In this document: piece by piece, positions 42,742 through 52,662 of the stretch
Position numbering within the stretch: position 1 is the stretch's first letter
How the letters are laid out: every line of letters starts with the position of its first letter
Origin: Microlunatus endophyticus
Lineage (GTDB): Bacteria; Actinomycetota; Actinomycetes; Propionibacteriales; Propionibacteriaceae
DNA: 64,000 nucleotides
Direction of reading: 5' to 3'
Assembly: GCF_014646195.1 (NCBI RefSeq)
Contig: NZ_BMMZ01000001.1
Span: forward strand, 62,001-126,000
Position numbers and translations under genes: made by a program
The notes under the pieces: generated by a model
What the model saw: only the letters and a program-made list of their open reading frames with translations
What the model was told of the DNA's origin: nothing
Database searches by the model: none

Positions 42742-44043
42742 ATGTTGTTGGATGGACCCGTGGCTGCTGCGCTCGAACACATCAAGGATCTCGGCGACTT
42801 CGTCGTCGCATCACCGACTCCGTTCCACGCCGTCGCTGAGGCGGGACGTCGGCTGACCGAGGCCGGATTCACCGAACTGGACGAGACGGCCACCTGGGAG
42901 CTCGTGCCGGGCGGCTACTACATCGTCCGGGACGGCAGCCTGGTCGCCTGGCGGATCCCCGACGGCGCGACACCGGGCACGGCATTCCGGATCATCGGAT
43001 CGCACACCGATTCCCCGACCTTCAAGCTCAAGCCCCGTCCGGACATCCGCACCGGCGACGGCTGGCAGCAGATCGGCGTCGAGGTGTACGGGGGGCCGCT
43101 GCTGAATTCCTGGCTGGACCGCGAGCTCGGACTGGCCGGGCTGGCGGTGATCGCCGACGGCGACCAGACCCGTACCGAACTGGTGAAGACCGGCCCGATC
43201 ATGCGGATCCCGCAGCTGGCACCGCATCTGGACCGCGGCGTCAACGCGAACGGGCTCACCCTCGACCCGCAGCAGCACACAGCCCCGGTCTGGGGCGTCG
43301 GTCGTCCCGACCGCGGCATTCTTGATCATCTCGCCGGACTGGTCGGGATCGGTCGTGATCAACTGCTCGGCTACGACATCACCGCCTACGACACCAATCC
43401 GCCGGCCGTCTTCGGCGCCGACGACGAATTCTTCGCGTCCGGACGGTTGGACAACCTCAGCAGCGTCCACGCCGGACTCAGCGCCCTGCTGCACGCCGAG
43501 CCTGGGGCGTACATCCCGATGCTGGCGGCCTTCGATCATGAGGAGGTGGGCAGCTCGTCCCGGTCCGGCGCTGCCGGTCCGATCCTGGAGGACGTACTGA
43601 CCCGGATCGGGTCTGCGCTCGGCTATGCCGGACAAGATCAACTCCGGGCATACGCGGGCTCGGTGTGCCTGTCCGGTGACGCCGGCCACTCGGTGCATCC
43701 CAACTATCCGGGTCACCACGATCCCCAGAACCGCCCACTGATCAACGGCGGTCCGCTGCTCAAGATCAACGCCGTCCAGCGGTACGCGACCGACGCGCGT
43801 GGTGCTGCCATCTGGCGCCGGGCCTGTGCCGCTGCCGGGGTCCGCAGCCAGGATTTCGTCTCCAACAACGCGATTCCCTGCGGTTCGACGATCGGGCCGA
43901 TCACTGCGACCCGGCTCGGCATCACGACCGTCGACGTCGGCATTCCCCTGGTCTCGATGCATTCGGCCCGGGAACTCGCCGGTGTCAACGACGCCCTCGC
44001 GCTCAGCCGAGCGATGCAGGCGTTCTTGACTGACCACGCCTGA
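42742..44043 (+). CDS. M18 family aminopeptidase
   Basis: A 433-residue zinc aminopeptidase. Two-metal ligands: IGSHTDSPTFKLKPRPD, AFDHEEVGSSSRSGAAGP and VSMHSARELAG near the C-terminus; GRLDNLSSVHAGL and HPNYPGHHD are family motifs. Cytoplasmic (no signal). Removes acidic N-terminal residues in characterised relatives. ATG 42742 (GTG 42739 one codon upstream). It starts 64 bp from the divergent rmuC. Its 3' end overlaps the YwaF-like gene by 41 bp. Confidence 0.94.
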   Translation: MLLDGPVAAALEHIKDLGDFVVASPTPFHAVAEAGRRLTEAGFTELDETATWELVPGGYYIVRDGSLVAWRIPDGATPGTAFRIIGSHTDSPTFKLKPRPDIRTGDGWQQIGVEVYGGPLLNSWLDRELGLAGLAVIADGDQTRTELVKTGPIMRIPQLAPHLDRGVNANGLTLDPQQHTAPVWGVGRPDRGILDHLAGLVGIGRDQLLGYDITAYDTNPPAVFGADDEFFASGRLDNLSSVHAGLSALLHAEPGAYIPMLAAFDHEEVGSSSRSGAAGPILEDVLTRIGSALGYAGQDQLRAYAGSVCLSGDAGHSVHPNYPGHHDPQNRPLINGGPLLKINAVQRYATDARGAAIWRRACAAAGVRSQDFVSNNAIPCGSTIGPITATRLGITTVDVGIPLVSMHSARELAGVNDALALSRAMQAFLTDHA

Positions 44044-44737
44044 CCCGGGCGATGATCATCCACGGCCAGGTGATCAACGCCCAGATCACGAACATCGCGA
44101 CGAACGCGCTGAGCAGATACATCGGCCACGGACCCATCACGTCCAGCAGTGACGCACTGGCCGGAGTGGCGTTCAGGAAGCCGTAGTTGGTGCCGGCGAC
44201 GACGTTGAAGCCGAAGGTGAAGACCGCCCAGATCACGGTCGCGATGATCCCGATCCAATAGCTGCGCCAGGTCGGAGTGTGGCCAAGCCCCCAGGTCAGG
44301 AAGATGGCCGCCCACATCACCAGGATGTGCAGCGACCAGTACATGAAGAAGTCGTAGAGCGGCGACCAGGTGTAGTGCAGGTTCGGCGTGATCAGCGACT
44401 GCGGATTGAAGGTCAGTCCCCAGTAGTAGACCAGCGCGACGGCCCAGAACCGCCGCCGCCACAACGCGTACGCCGACACGAAGCGCAGCAAGTCCGACAG
44501 TTGCAGCGGGATCGAGCCCTGCATCCGGAAGTTGCCCGGCAGAAGGCCGTGGATCAGGTGGATCACGGTGATGATCAGCAGCACCACCGCGAACACCACG
44601 GACACGGTCGTCGCGGCCGGCTTCCCACGGATCCGGCGTCCGACGATGACCAGCACGACGGAGCCGACAACGGTCAGGACGAGCATCGCCCAGTGTCCGA
44701 AGCCCCAGCGCACGAATGTGTCACCGATGAGATGCAC
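44003..44737 (-). CDS. TIGR02206/YwaF family membrane protein
   Basis: A 244-residue polytopic membrane protein with about six helices. GSIPLQLSDLLRFVSAYALWRRRFWAVALVYYWGLTFNPQSLITPNLHYTWSPLYDFFMYWSLHI is the characteristic YwaF segment. The last 40 bp lie inside the aminopeptidase gene on the opposite strand. Function unknown. Confidence 0.88.
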   Translation of the reverse strand: MHLIGDTFVRWGFGHWAMLVLTVVGSVVLVIVGRRIRGKPAATTVSVVFAVVLLIITVIHLIHGLLPGNFRMQGSIPLQLSDLLRFVSAYALWRRRFWAVALVYYWGLTFNPQSLITPNLHYTWSPLYDFFMYWSLHILVMWAAIFLTWGLGHTPTWRSYWIGIIATVIWAVFTFGFNVVAGTNYGFLNATPASASLLDVMGPWPMYLLSAFVAMFVIWALITWPWMIIARVRRGQSRTPASLG

Positions 44738-44809
44738 GGGGCCAATCTAGGGGCAGGTAGGGTGGGCGGTTGCCTGGACAGTCATCAACTCGAGCCTGGA
44801 AGCTGCTGA

Positions 44810-45880
<1,071 letters not shown>

Positions 45881-45892
45881 GCAGCGCGCAGG

Positions 45893-46182
45893 ATGGTTTG
45901 CCACGAGGTCTACCTCAGGACGTTGCGGCACGATGATGCCGCGGATGTCCTCGCCGCCTTCGCATCGAACGCCGACATGGACCGGCAGGGGGACGTTGCG
46001 ACCCTGCCTCCGGAGCCGTCGCCCGTGCGGCGGGTTTCGTGAAGGAAGGTACGGAGCGGGCCAAGTTCCTGGTTGATGGGGTCCGTGTCGATGTCGACAC
46101 CTACGGTCGGTTGCGCTCCGATCCATGGCCCCGACTCGAACCGCTCGAATTCGGGCTCGACTCCGGAGGAAGCCGGGGATAG
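45893..46182 (+). pseudogene. Internally deleted GNAT acetyltransferase remnant
   Basis: The first frame (ATG 45893 to TGA 46042, 49 residues) starts VYLRTLRHDDAADVLAAFASNADMDRQGDV, the N-terminus of a RimJ/RimL-like GNAT. From about 46022 a different frame reads ARAAGFVKEGTERAKFLVDGVRVDVDTYGRLRSDPW and stops at 46182; that is the C-terminus of the same family. The middle, including the acetyl-CoA loop, is missing. So a deletion of roughly 80-100 residues with a frame change has destroyed the gene. Its 3' part overlaps the end of the ArsR gene. Confidence 0.82.
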
Positions 46183-46724
46183 TCCGCGATCGGGTAGATA
46201 CCGATCGCGAATCCGTGAACGACGTCACCGCGACGGGGGAGCGTGTCGAATTCATCGACCAGTGCCACCATCCGGTGCCAGAACTCCTGTTTCTGGTCCT
46301 GGTCGATCCGGGCGTGCCGGATGAAACCCCACAGCTGTCCGTCCGCGTACGCCTGCTGGGACTCGCCGGCCGCCACCTCGAGATCGTTGAAGTCCAGCGG
46401 TCGGTCTTCGCCACCTCCCGCCGGCTCGGGCAGCGAGACGTAGAAGTTGCGTGCACTCCGGCCGTAGAAGGCCTCCTCGACGGCACGCACCCGCCGGGTC
46501 CTGACCACCCGGACCAGCCCCGCCTCTGCAAGCACTTTGATGTGATGCGCCACGGTGCTCTTCGGCCGGCCGACCGCCGTGCTGAGCTCGGTGACGCTGG
46601 CGGCACGCTCGTGCAGGAGACCAAGAATCGTCGTACGGAGCGGATTGCCGAGTGCCCGGACCTGGTCCGGGGAGGTCAGCGCCAGCTGGTCCTCGAGGTC
46701 GTAGTCGGGAGTCTTGCCAGCCAT
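46101..46724 (-). CDS. ArsR-like helix-turn-helix regulator
   Basis: A 207-residue regulator. TSPDQVRALGNPLRTTILGLLHERAASVTELSTAVGRPKSTVAHHIKVLAEAGLVRVVRTRRVRAVEEAFYGRSARNFYV is the winged helix of the ArsR/HTH_20 group. The C-terminal half is longer than in metal sensors and its last ~25 residues (SSPNSSGSSRGHGSERNRP) lie antisense to the GNAT remnant, so the original C-terminus may have been replaced. Divergent from a dienelactone-hydrolase-like gene with a palindrome between. Confidence 0.85.
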   Translation of the reverse strand: MAGKTPDYDLEDQLALTSPDQVRALGNPLRTTILGLLHERAASVTELSTAVGRPKSTVAHHIKVLAEAGLVRVVRTRRVRAVEEAFYGRSARNFYVSLPEPAGGGEDRPLDFNDLEVAAGESQQAYADGQLWGFIRHARIDQDQKQEFWHRMVALVDEFDTLPRRGDVVHGFAIGIYPIADYPRLPPESSPNSSGSSRGHGSERNRP

Positions 46725-46737
46725 GGAAGAACATACT

Positions 46738-46753
46738 AACGTTCCGGAACGTT
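46738..46753. promoter_or_regulatory. Palindromic operator between ArsR-like and hydrolase genes
   Basis: AACGTTCCGGAACGTT is a perfect 16-bp palindrome 14 bp upstream of the ArsR-like start and 32 bp upstream of the hydrolase start. It fits an operator for the ArsR-like protein controlling both directions. Confidence 0.78.
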
Positions 46754-46784
46754 CGAATTAAATGGTTCATTGAATGGAGTGCAG

Positions 46785-47354
46785 ATGGCCGAGATTCTCC
46801 TGTTCCACCATGCCCAGGGCCTGACCCCGGGCGTCCACGCGTTCGCCGACCGTCTGCGGTCCGCCGGTCACACCGTGCATACGCCCGATCTCTTCGACGG
46901 GCGCACCTTCGGCGACGTCGAGTCCGGCGTCGCCCACGCCCAGCAGCTCGGATTCGGCCAGGTGTTCGCCCGCGGGGTCGCCGCTGCCGATGAGCTGCCC
47001 ACCGAGCTCGTCTACGCGGGTTTCTCGATGGGGGTGATGCCGGCGCAGAAGCTCACCCAGACTCGGCTCGGTGCCGTCGGAGCACTGTTCTACGACTCGT
47101 GCCTGCCGGTGTCGGAATTCGGTGAGTGGCCCGACGGCGTGCCGGTCCAGATCCACGGTGGCACCGACGATGAGTGGTTCGCTGAGGATCTGGAAGCCGC
47201 CCGGGCGCTGGCCGATTCGACCCCGGCGGCCGAGCTCTTCCTCTACTCCGGGACGGCGCACCTGTTCGCTGATTCGTCTCTGGATGCCTACGATCCCGCG
47301 GCAGCCGAGCTGGTCCTGGAACGGACGCTGTCGTTCCTGGAGAACCTTTCCTGA
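46785..47354 (+). CDS. Dienelactone hydrolase family protein
   Basis: A 189-residue small alpha/beta hydrolase. AEILLFHHAQGLTPGVHAFADRLRSAGHTVHTPDLFDGRTFGDVESG is the DLH entry. The elbow reads VYAGFSMGVMPAQ, so the nucleophile is Ser where classical DLH has Cys. The acid is in IHGGTDDEWF and the His in YSGTAHLFADS. ATG 46785. Probably under the ArsR-like regulator next door. Substrate unknown. Confidence 0.88.
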   Translation: MAEILLFHHAQGLTPGVHAFADRLRSAGHTVHTPDLFDGRTFGDVESGVAHAQQLGFGQVFARGVAAADELPTELVYAGFSMGVMPAQKLTQTRLGAVGALFYDSCLPVSEFGEWPDGVPVQIHGGTDDEWFAEDLEAARALADSTPAAELFLYSGTAHLFADSSLDAYDPAAAELVLERTLSFLENLS

Positions 47355-47357
47355 TCA

Positions 47358-47753
47358 TCAAGATCTGGCTGCCCTGGAATACGGAGCATCAGCGTCGGTG
47401 TCGTAGATCTGGACCAGGCAGAATTCGTTGCCTTCGACATCTCGCATGACGACGACCACGCCTTCGTCGTTATCGTGCCGCTCACCGGTCACCGAGCCAC
47501 CCAACTGCTGCACCTCGTCGATGCCGGTATCGATATCGTCCACCTCGACGTCGAGGTGCAGCCGGTTCTTGCCGATCTTGGGGTCGGCAACCGGTTGAAA
47601 CACCAGCCGGGGAAGAGTGTCGGGTCGGGTGCCCAGGTAGACCCAGCCAGGTTCGGTGGGCCCCGGAGCGCGATCCAGCAGCGCACTCCAGAACGCTGCC
47701 ACCCGCTGCACGTCCTGGCAATCGATCGTTATCCCGGACCACCGGTTCGCCAT
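47358..47753 (-). CDS. VOC family protein (glyoxalase-like)
   Basis: A 131-residue vicinal-oxygen-chelate protein: GITIDCQDVQRVAAFWSALLDRAPG, then RLVFQPVADPKIGKNRLHLDVEVDDIDTGIDEVQQLGGS and VMRDVEGNEFCLVQ. This is the Glyoxalase_6 type found widely in Actinobacteria. Metal ligands are incomplete, so catalysis is uncertain. Converges with the dienelactone hydrolase gene with 3 bp between. Confidence 0.87.
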   Translation of the reverse strand: MANRWSGITIDCQDVQRVAAFWSALLDRAPGPTEPGWVYLGTRPDTLPRLVFQPVADPKIGKNRLHLDVEVDDIDTGIDEVQQLGGSVTGERHDNDEGVVVVMRDVEGNEFCLVQIYDTDADAPYSRAARS

Positions 47754-47772
47754 GGCGAACACCGTAGCTTGA

Positions 47773-48144
47773 TCAGTAGTCGGCCTCGCCCTGCCAGAAG
47801 TCCCAGGTGGTTCCCCACGGATCGGTGACCGAGACCGTACGCGGGCCGTAGGGCTTGTCCTGCGGCTCATCGACCTCGACACCGGCATCCCGGATCCGTC
47901 GGTAGACGGCGTCGGCGTCCGGTACGCCGATGATCAAATAGCCGGACCGAGGACGAGTCAGACCGCCACCGATCGCGATCCGCGCGGATCCGACGGCGAT
48001 GTCGCCCTCGTACCAATGCCCGTCGCCATCCCTGGAGACTCGTGCCGGTCCGAACCCGAGGACGCGGATCAGCCATTCGACGGCGGCATCACCGTCGGGA
48101 TAGCGCAGGTACGGTGTCACGCTGAGGAACTGTTCGTCGCTCAT
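47773..48144 (-). CDS. VOC family protein, YCII/PhnB-like
   Basis: A 123-residue VOC protein of the PhnB-like group: LSVTPYLRYPDGDAAVEWLIRVLGFGPARVSRDGDGHWYEGDIAVGSARIAIGGG, then GVPDADAVYRRIRDAGVEVDEPQDKPYGPRTVSVTDPWGTTWDFWQ. The GPR-x-x-x-V-x-DP-x-G-x-x-W end is diagnostic. 19 bp upstream of the second VOC gene on the same strand, so a likely operon. ATG 48144 (48153 in frame). Confidence 0.88.
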   Translation of the reverse strand: MSDEQFLSVTPYLRYPDGDAAVEWLIRVLGFGPARVSRDGDGHWYEGDIAVGSARIAIGGGLTRPRSGYLIIGVPDADAVYRRIRDAGVEVDEPQDKPYGPRTVSVTDPWGTTWDFWQGEADY

Positions 48145-48191
48145 GATCACCATCTTGGCGCCCGGACGGTCCGAGGTCTTGGAGAAAATCG

Positions 48192-48461
48192 TCATTCATC
48201 CTGACGTGATACGGGCTCGCGGACCCGGCCCGGTGCCAGCGTGCTCTGACCGACGCCGAGACAGTCGGCGACCTCGGTCACGGATCGCGCCGATCGCAAC
48301 AGCGTGATCGCGGCCCGGCAGCCGGCGTCCGGCTCGGGCCGATCGGTCAGCAATCGTACGAACTCGTGCTCGAGCAGGTCGAGCACCTCGGCGCCTGACC
48401 GCCCGGCACCGGCTCGTACGGACCGGGTCGACAACCGGTCGGCGTCCAGGTTGATGATCAC
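48192..48461 (-). pseudogene. Probable remnant of an AraC-type regulator
   Basis: An 89-residue frame with VLDLLEHEFVRLLTDRPEPDAGCRAAITLLRSARSVTEVADCLGVGQSTL. The pattern, a domain linker followed by one helix-turn-helix (VTEVADCLGVGQSTL), resembles AraC/XylS regulators with an N-terminal DUF6597 domain. The second helix-turn-helix and the sensing domain are missing, and the tail APGRVREPVSRQDE looks frame-shifted relative to the usual R-R-x-F-R-E-x-V-G. So this is read as a truncated gene, with low certainty. Confidence 0.35.
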
Positions 48462-48544
48462 AGTGATGCCACGTATCCGGCGACCCCGGTGGATTCACGA
48501 GCGCAAATCTAGGGGACCGCGGGTCGCGGGTGCCCAGGATCAGA

Positions 48545-49727
48545 TCAGGGACCGCCGGGATTTCGAAAGCTGGCAGCGATCCTCGCGGTGCGGGCCGTGC
48601 CGCGGACGATCACGATGCCCAATGCCTGACCGGTCGGATTCCCGTCAGCCTCGGCCGTGTATGCCCGGAACCCGTCGGGCAGCTGCAACTCCCCAGTCGG
48701 CGCACCCTCGATGGCACCTGTCCACGGTCGGCCGACAGCCGGCGAACGTTTCGCAGAAAGCGGTGCCCCAACTCCTGTCCCAGCTCGGCTCGCTCGCCCG
48801 GAGCAGTGTCGCCCCGGGGAGCGATCAGCCCGTCGCCGTGCAGCAGCCACTCGATGGGCTCTTCATGGTCCAGTACGACGTCCACCACGTCGGTCCATCC
48901 GCCGGGCGTCAGATCGAGGCGGCGGGACAGCCGGCATCCCGGCCAGTTCGCAACGCCCACGACCTGGGTCGGCGTGAACTCGGCGATCGCACCGTCGCAG
49001 CGGGGCTGGGGTTCGTCGCCGACGAAGACGGTGCTGTGGGCCGCCGGTGATCGCAGCCAGTTGGTGAAGTCGGCACCATATCCGCTGGTGCCGAGATCAG
49101 CGCTGCGCCAGCCCGAGCTGGTCTCGATGTCGACGGCGAGTTTGTCGTGATGATCATGCCAACCGGAATCGGGCCCCGAGCGGAGCGCGATTCGGGTCGT
49201 CGCGTCCCGCAGCAGAGCGATGCCGCAACCCGGCCAGTCGAAAGACTTCAGGTCCGATGCCTGGTTCATTGGCACCGATCCGGACCGAAGATCAGAGCCG
49301 CGATCGAGGCTCGACCGGCGAGCGCCGGCGACGGGCCGACCGGTGAGGTAGCTCCACCCCAGAGCTGGATCGGCTGCTCGTCGGCCCGGTCGTAGAAGGG
49401 CGCCAGGTCGATGGTGTTGCCGGGAACGAGCCGACTCGTGGCTTCGGCGTGCGGGGCAAAGGTGGCCAGCCGGACGTCAGTCCAGCCGTCCCCGTACGCT
49501 GGCAGCAGGCCATCCGAGTAGGCCAGTTGTGTCGGCGCCACGACAGCACGCTGAAGGGTCTCTGCCATCGCATCGGTGATCGCCTGCTGGCCGACTGCCT
49601 CGACCCAGCAGAGCAGTGCCTGCACGGTGTAGTAGTGGTAGTTCGGGTTGATCTCCCACCACATTCCCTCCGACCGGAATCCCTGAGCCGAATCGACCGC
49701 ACCGCCAAGATAGTCCGGCCGGATGCT
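48545..49727 (-). pseudogene. Heparinase II/III-like polysaccharide lyase remnant with frameshifts
   Basis: Three adjacent frames on the minus strand together spell the C-terminal two thirds of a heparinase II/III-type protein. Frame 1 (49727-49266): DYLGGAVDSAQGFRSEGMWWEINPNYHYYTVQALLCWVEA. Frame 2 (from about 49275): FDWPGCGIALLRDATTRIALRSGPDSGWHDHHDKLAVDIE with the His-rich catalytic region. Frame 3 (to 48545): TGAIEGAPTGELQLPDGFRAYTAEAD. Breaks lie near 49270 and between 48760 and 48850. The N-terminus is absent, since frame 1 opens just after a stop at 49728-49730, next to the LOG gene. Clearly inactive unless assembly errors are present. Confidence 0.75.
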
Positions 49728-49739
49728 TCACTGGGGGCC

Positions 49740-50501
49740 GTGACTACACCAGCAGAGCGCCCGGTCGAGCTGTCGTTCCCGACCCGGGTCAAGGGTCCGG
49801 TCGTCCAGCGGCGCGGCCAGGTCGAGGCGACCACGACCGATCAACGCCTACTCGACCATCGCGGCCCCCAGGACTGGGTGCATTCCGATCCGTGGCGGGT
49901 GCTGCGGATCGAGGCCGAATTCATCGAGGGCTTCGGCGCGCTGGCCGAGATCGGCCCGGCGATCGCCGTCTTCGGTTCGGCTCGGACCAAGCCCGGGTTC
50001 CCGGACTACGAGATCGCCGAGCAGGCCGGACGCAAGCTCGCCGAGGCCGGATTCTCGGTGATCACCGGCGGCGGACCAGGCGCCATGGAAGCCACCAACA
50101 AGGGCGCCCAGCAGGCCGGCGGCGTCAGCATCGGTCTCAACATCGAGCTGCCGTTCGAGCAGGAACTCAACCACTGGGTCGATCTGGGCGTGAACTTCCG
50201 CTATTTCTTCGCCCGCAAGACGATGTTCGTCAAGTACGCCCAGGGCTTCCTGGTACTCCCCGGCGGCTATGGCACCCTCGACGAGCTCTTCGAGGCCGTC
50301 ACGCTGGTGCAGACCCACAAGATCACCAGGTTTCCGGTCGTGCTGGTCGGTACGGCCTATTGGGGTGGTCTGGTCGACTGGCTTCGGCAGGCTCCGCTGT
50401 CCGGTGGCGCGATCAACGCGGATGATCTTGGTGTACTGACCGTGACCGACGATCTCGATGAGGCGGTCGCGCTGATGGTCGCCGCACGCGACCAGCCATG
50501 A
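49740..50501 (+). CDS. LOG family protein (TIGR00730 type)
   Basis: A 253-residue Rossmann-like protein of the lysine-decarboxylase-like LOG family. The motif LPGGYGTLDELFEAVTLVQTHKI (PGGxGTxxE) and the upstream VITGGGPGAMEATNKGAQQAGG are decisive. Relatives hydrolyse nucleoside 5'-monophosphates, some releasing cytokinin. GTG 49740; the long open frame upstream is antisense to the heparinase remnant. Confidence 0.92.
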   Translation: MTTPAERPVELSFPTRVKGPVVQRRGQVEATTTDQRLLDHRGPQDWVHSDPWRVLRIEAEFIEGFGALAEIGPAIAVFGSARTKPGFPDYEIAEQAGRKLAEAGFSVITGGGPGAMEATNKGAQQAGGVSIGLNIELPFEQELNHWVDLGVNFRYFFARKTMFVKYAQGFLVLPGGYGTLDELFEAVTLVQTHKITRFPVVLVGTAYWGGLVDWLRQAPLSGGAINADDLGVLTVTDDLDEAVALMVAARDQP

Positions 50502-50529
50502 TCATCCAGCCATGATCACCGCGTGATGC

Positions 50530-52581
50530 TCATTCAGGCGTGAGCAGGTCCCAGTCGAGCACCACCGGAAAGAGCTCGGCCGCCGCCCAGGCGGCATTCT
50601 GATCGGTATGGTGCGGATCACCCGGCAGACCGGAGGCACCGAACGGGACCGCCCAGCGGCTGTTGGACCGATCGGCGAGGTCCCAGACGTACCGGGTCAC
50701 CGAGCTCATCGAGCATCGGTGGGTGACACCGGGGGTGGAGTGGGTGGCCCGGACGGTGTTCCCGTCACCGGCCAGCCGCGGATCGGGAAGGGGTGGCACA
50801 TGATCATCGGCCAGCCCGGTTAGCCCGTGGATGGGTGCCAGCCGGTGCACGTCTCCCCAGGTGCCGATGGGCGGTTCGTCGGCGACGGCGGCAAGGGTGG
50901 ACCGGACACCCGCCGCGAGGTCAAGATCGAGTTTCTCGGCGTTGCGGCAGATCGCGTCGAACACCGAGGCGATCTTGATCCGGATGTCGACCGAGGCGGC
51001 GAACAGATCCGGCACCGGATCGGGGTCACGCAGCGCGACGAATGCCGGCTGCTCGGCGATCCACCGCAGCATCGCCGCCCGCCAGCTCGCGTAGAGCAGG
51101 GCATCGCTGCTGTCGGCGTCCATCCGGCCGTCCCAGGCCAGCAGCCTCTCCTTGATCGTTTCCGCGGGGCCTTCGACCTCGACCCGACTCAGCAGCTCCT
51201 TGGCCAGCCGGGCAGCACCAAGATCGACATCGCCGTGGATCGCCTCCATGGCAGCGGGATCAGCCTCGCCGGGTGACAGCGCACGCAGCCGGGTGGTCAC
51301 CCGGCCGGCACGCCATCCCGGGGCGTAGAACTTGCCCATCCCGCCGCCACTGGACCGATCGTTTCCGTTGGCCACAAGATCATCGATCACGTCCACCGGC
51401 ATCGGGACGTAGTCGCCGGTCCATGCGTACTGCGGATCCCAGGCCGGCACCGGGACGTCGAGATTCCTCTCGTCCCGCAACGGAGTCCTACCCACCACGG
51501 CATGCCGGACGGCTCCGGCGCGGTCGGCGATCAGCGCGCTGTTGACCGGCTCGACCCAGCCCTGGAGCGCCGCGACGACATCGTCGACAGTGTGCGCCCG
51601 CAGCAGCGGCAGCAGGGTGCCGAAACCAAGATCGTCATCGACCATCGTCGGTGTCCGCAGGCTCACCGTCAGCCCGGCGTCGTCGATGATCACCGGCCCG
51701 CGTCGCGTGATCAGGATCTCGATCTCCTCGGCCGTCCCGTCCCGGAGATCGATGGTCTCAATCCGCCGTTGCACCGGCTCGATCCCGTCCGGGCCGCGGG
51801 CGGTGACCCGGTCTGCGTTGCGGTGCAGGTCCTCCTCGAAGAGGTCCTGGTAGTCGGCCATCGCGTTGGTGATCGCCCAGGCCACGTCGCCTGCATGGGC
51901 GAAGTGCTGGACACCAGGGACGCCGGGGAAGGTGAAGCCGAAGACGTCGAATTCGTCGCAGGCCAGCCGTACCTGTTGGTAGGGACCGGGGAAGTCGATC
52001 TGGCGATGGGAGTCGCCGGCGATCAGCGGCAGGCCGCCGACGGTCCGACTGCCGTGCACGGCCCACGCGTTGCTCCCGATCGAATCCGGGATCTCGGAGT
52101 CCAGCAGCTCGATCGCCGCCTCACCGAGGCGCTGCGCCAGGTGCCGGCGCCAGAGCTTGTAGCCGAAGCCGCCGAAGATCAACTGCTGCACGGCGAAGAC
52201 CGCGAGCGGAGTCCACGGCTGCCAGCGACCGGGACCAACGCCCAGCGACCCGAATTCGTACGCCCGGGCGGCGCCCTGGTCCAGTCCCGAATTCACCCCG
52301 TCGGTGAAGGCAGCCACCCAGTCCCGGGTCGTCTCGTCGAGGTTGTCGAAACAGCGCCGGGCGACCGCATCGATCTCGGCCCGGCGGGCGAACCGGTCGA
52401 AGGTCAGTCCCGGCGCCCCGACGATCTCGGCAGTCCGGCCCTCAGCGCGACGGCGGTGCCACTCGATCTGCCAGGCACGGTCCAATGCCACCGTCCGGCC
52501 CTGGAGACCGGCCAGCTCGTTGCAGGAGTCGGCTCGCAGATGCGGTATGCCCTGGGCGTCGCGGAAGACTTCGGCCACCAT
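50530..52581 (-). CDS. Penicillin acylase family protein
   Basis: A 683-residue N-terminal-nucleophile hydrolase precursor. The alpha chain starts VFRDAQGIPHLRADS and includes GRTVALDRAWQIEWHRRRAEGRTAEI. The self-cleavage site with Ser nucleophile is in DSIGSNAWAVHGSRTVGGLPLIAGDSH. The beta chain has GVQHFAHAGDVAWAITNAMADYQDLF and RGPVI. No clear signal peptide, unlike periplasmic members, so it is probably cytoplasmic and may act on acyl-homoserine lactones or N-acyl amides. Convergent with the LOG gene, 28 bp. Confidence 0.93.
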   Translation of the reverse strand: MVAEVFRDAQGIPHLRADSCNELAGLQGRTVALDRAWQIEWHRRRAEGRTAEIVGAPGLTFDRFARRAEIDAVARRCFDNLDETTRDWVAAFTDGVNSGLDQGAARAYEFGSLGVGPGRWQPWTPLAVFAVQQLIFGGFGYKLWRRHLAQRLGEAAIELLDSEIPDSIGSNAWAVHGSRTVGGLPLIAGDSHRQIDFPGPYQQVRLACDEFDVFGFTFPGVPGVQHFAHAGDVAWAITNAMADYQDLFEEDLHRNADRVTARGPDGIEPVQRRIETIDLRDGTAEEIEILITRRGPVIIDDAGLTVSLRTPTMVDDDLGFGTLLPLLRAHTVDDVVAALQGWVEPVNSALIADRAGAVRHAVVGRTPLRDERNLDVPVPAWDPQYAWTGDYVPMPVDVIDDLVANGNDRSSGGGMGKFYAPGWRAGRVTTRLRALSPGEADPAAMEAIHGDVDLGAARLAKELLSRVEVEGPAETIKERLLAWDGRMDADSSDALLYASWRAAMLRWIAEQPAFVALRDPDPVPDLFAASVDIRIKIASVFDAICRNAEKLDLDLAAGVRSTLAAVADEPPIGTWGDVHRLAPIHGLTGLADDHVPPLPDPRLAGDGNTVRATHSTPGVTHRCSMSSVTRYVWDLADRSNSRWAVPFGASGLPGDPHHTDQNAAWAAAELFPVVLDWDLLTPE

Positions 52582-52620
52582 GGCAGCACCCTAGTGGCCG
52601 GCCCCTGGTCGCCTGAGGCG

Positions 52621-52662
52621 GTGCTGCCCCGAGTCAGTGCTGCCCCGAGTCAGTGCTGGGGA
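52621..52662. repeat. 16-bp tandem repeat at the 3' end of the Dps gene
   Basis: GTGCTGCCCCGAGTCA is repeated at 52621-52636 and 52637-52652; a third, partial copy starts at 52653. The second copy contains the stop codon of the Dps gene (TCA, 52650-52652). Same arrangement as at fumC. Confidence 0.85.
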
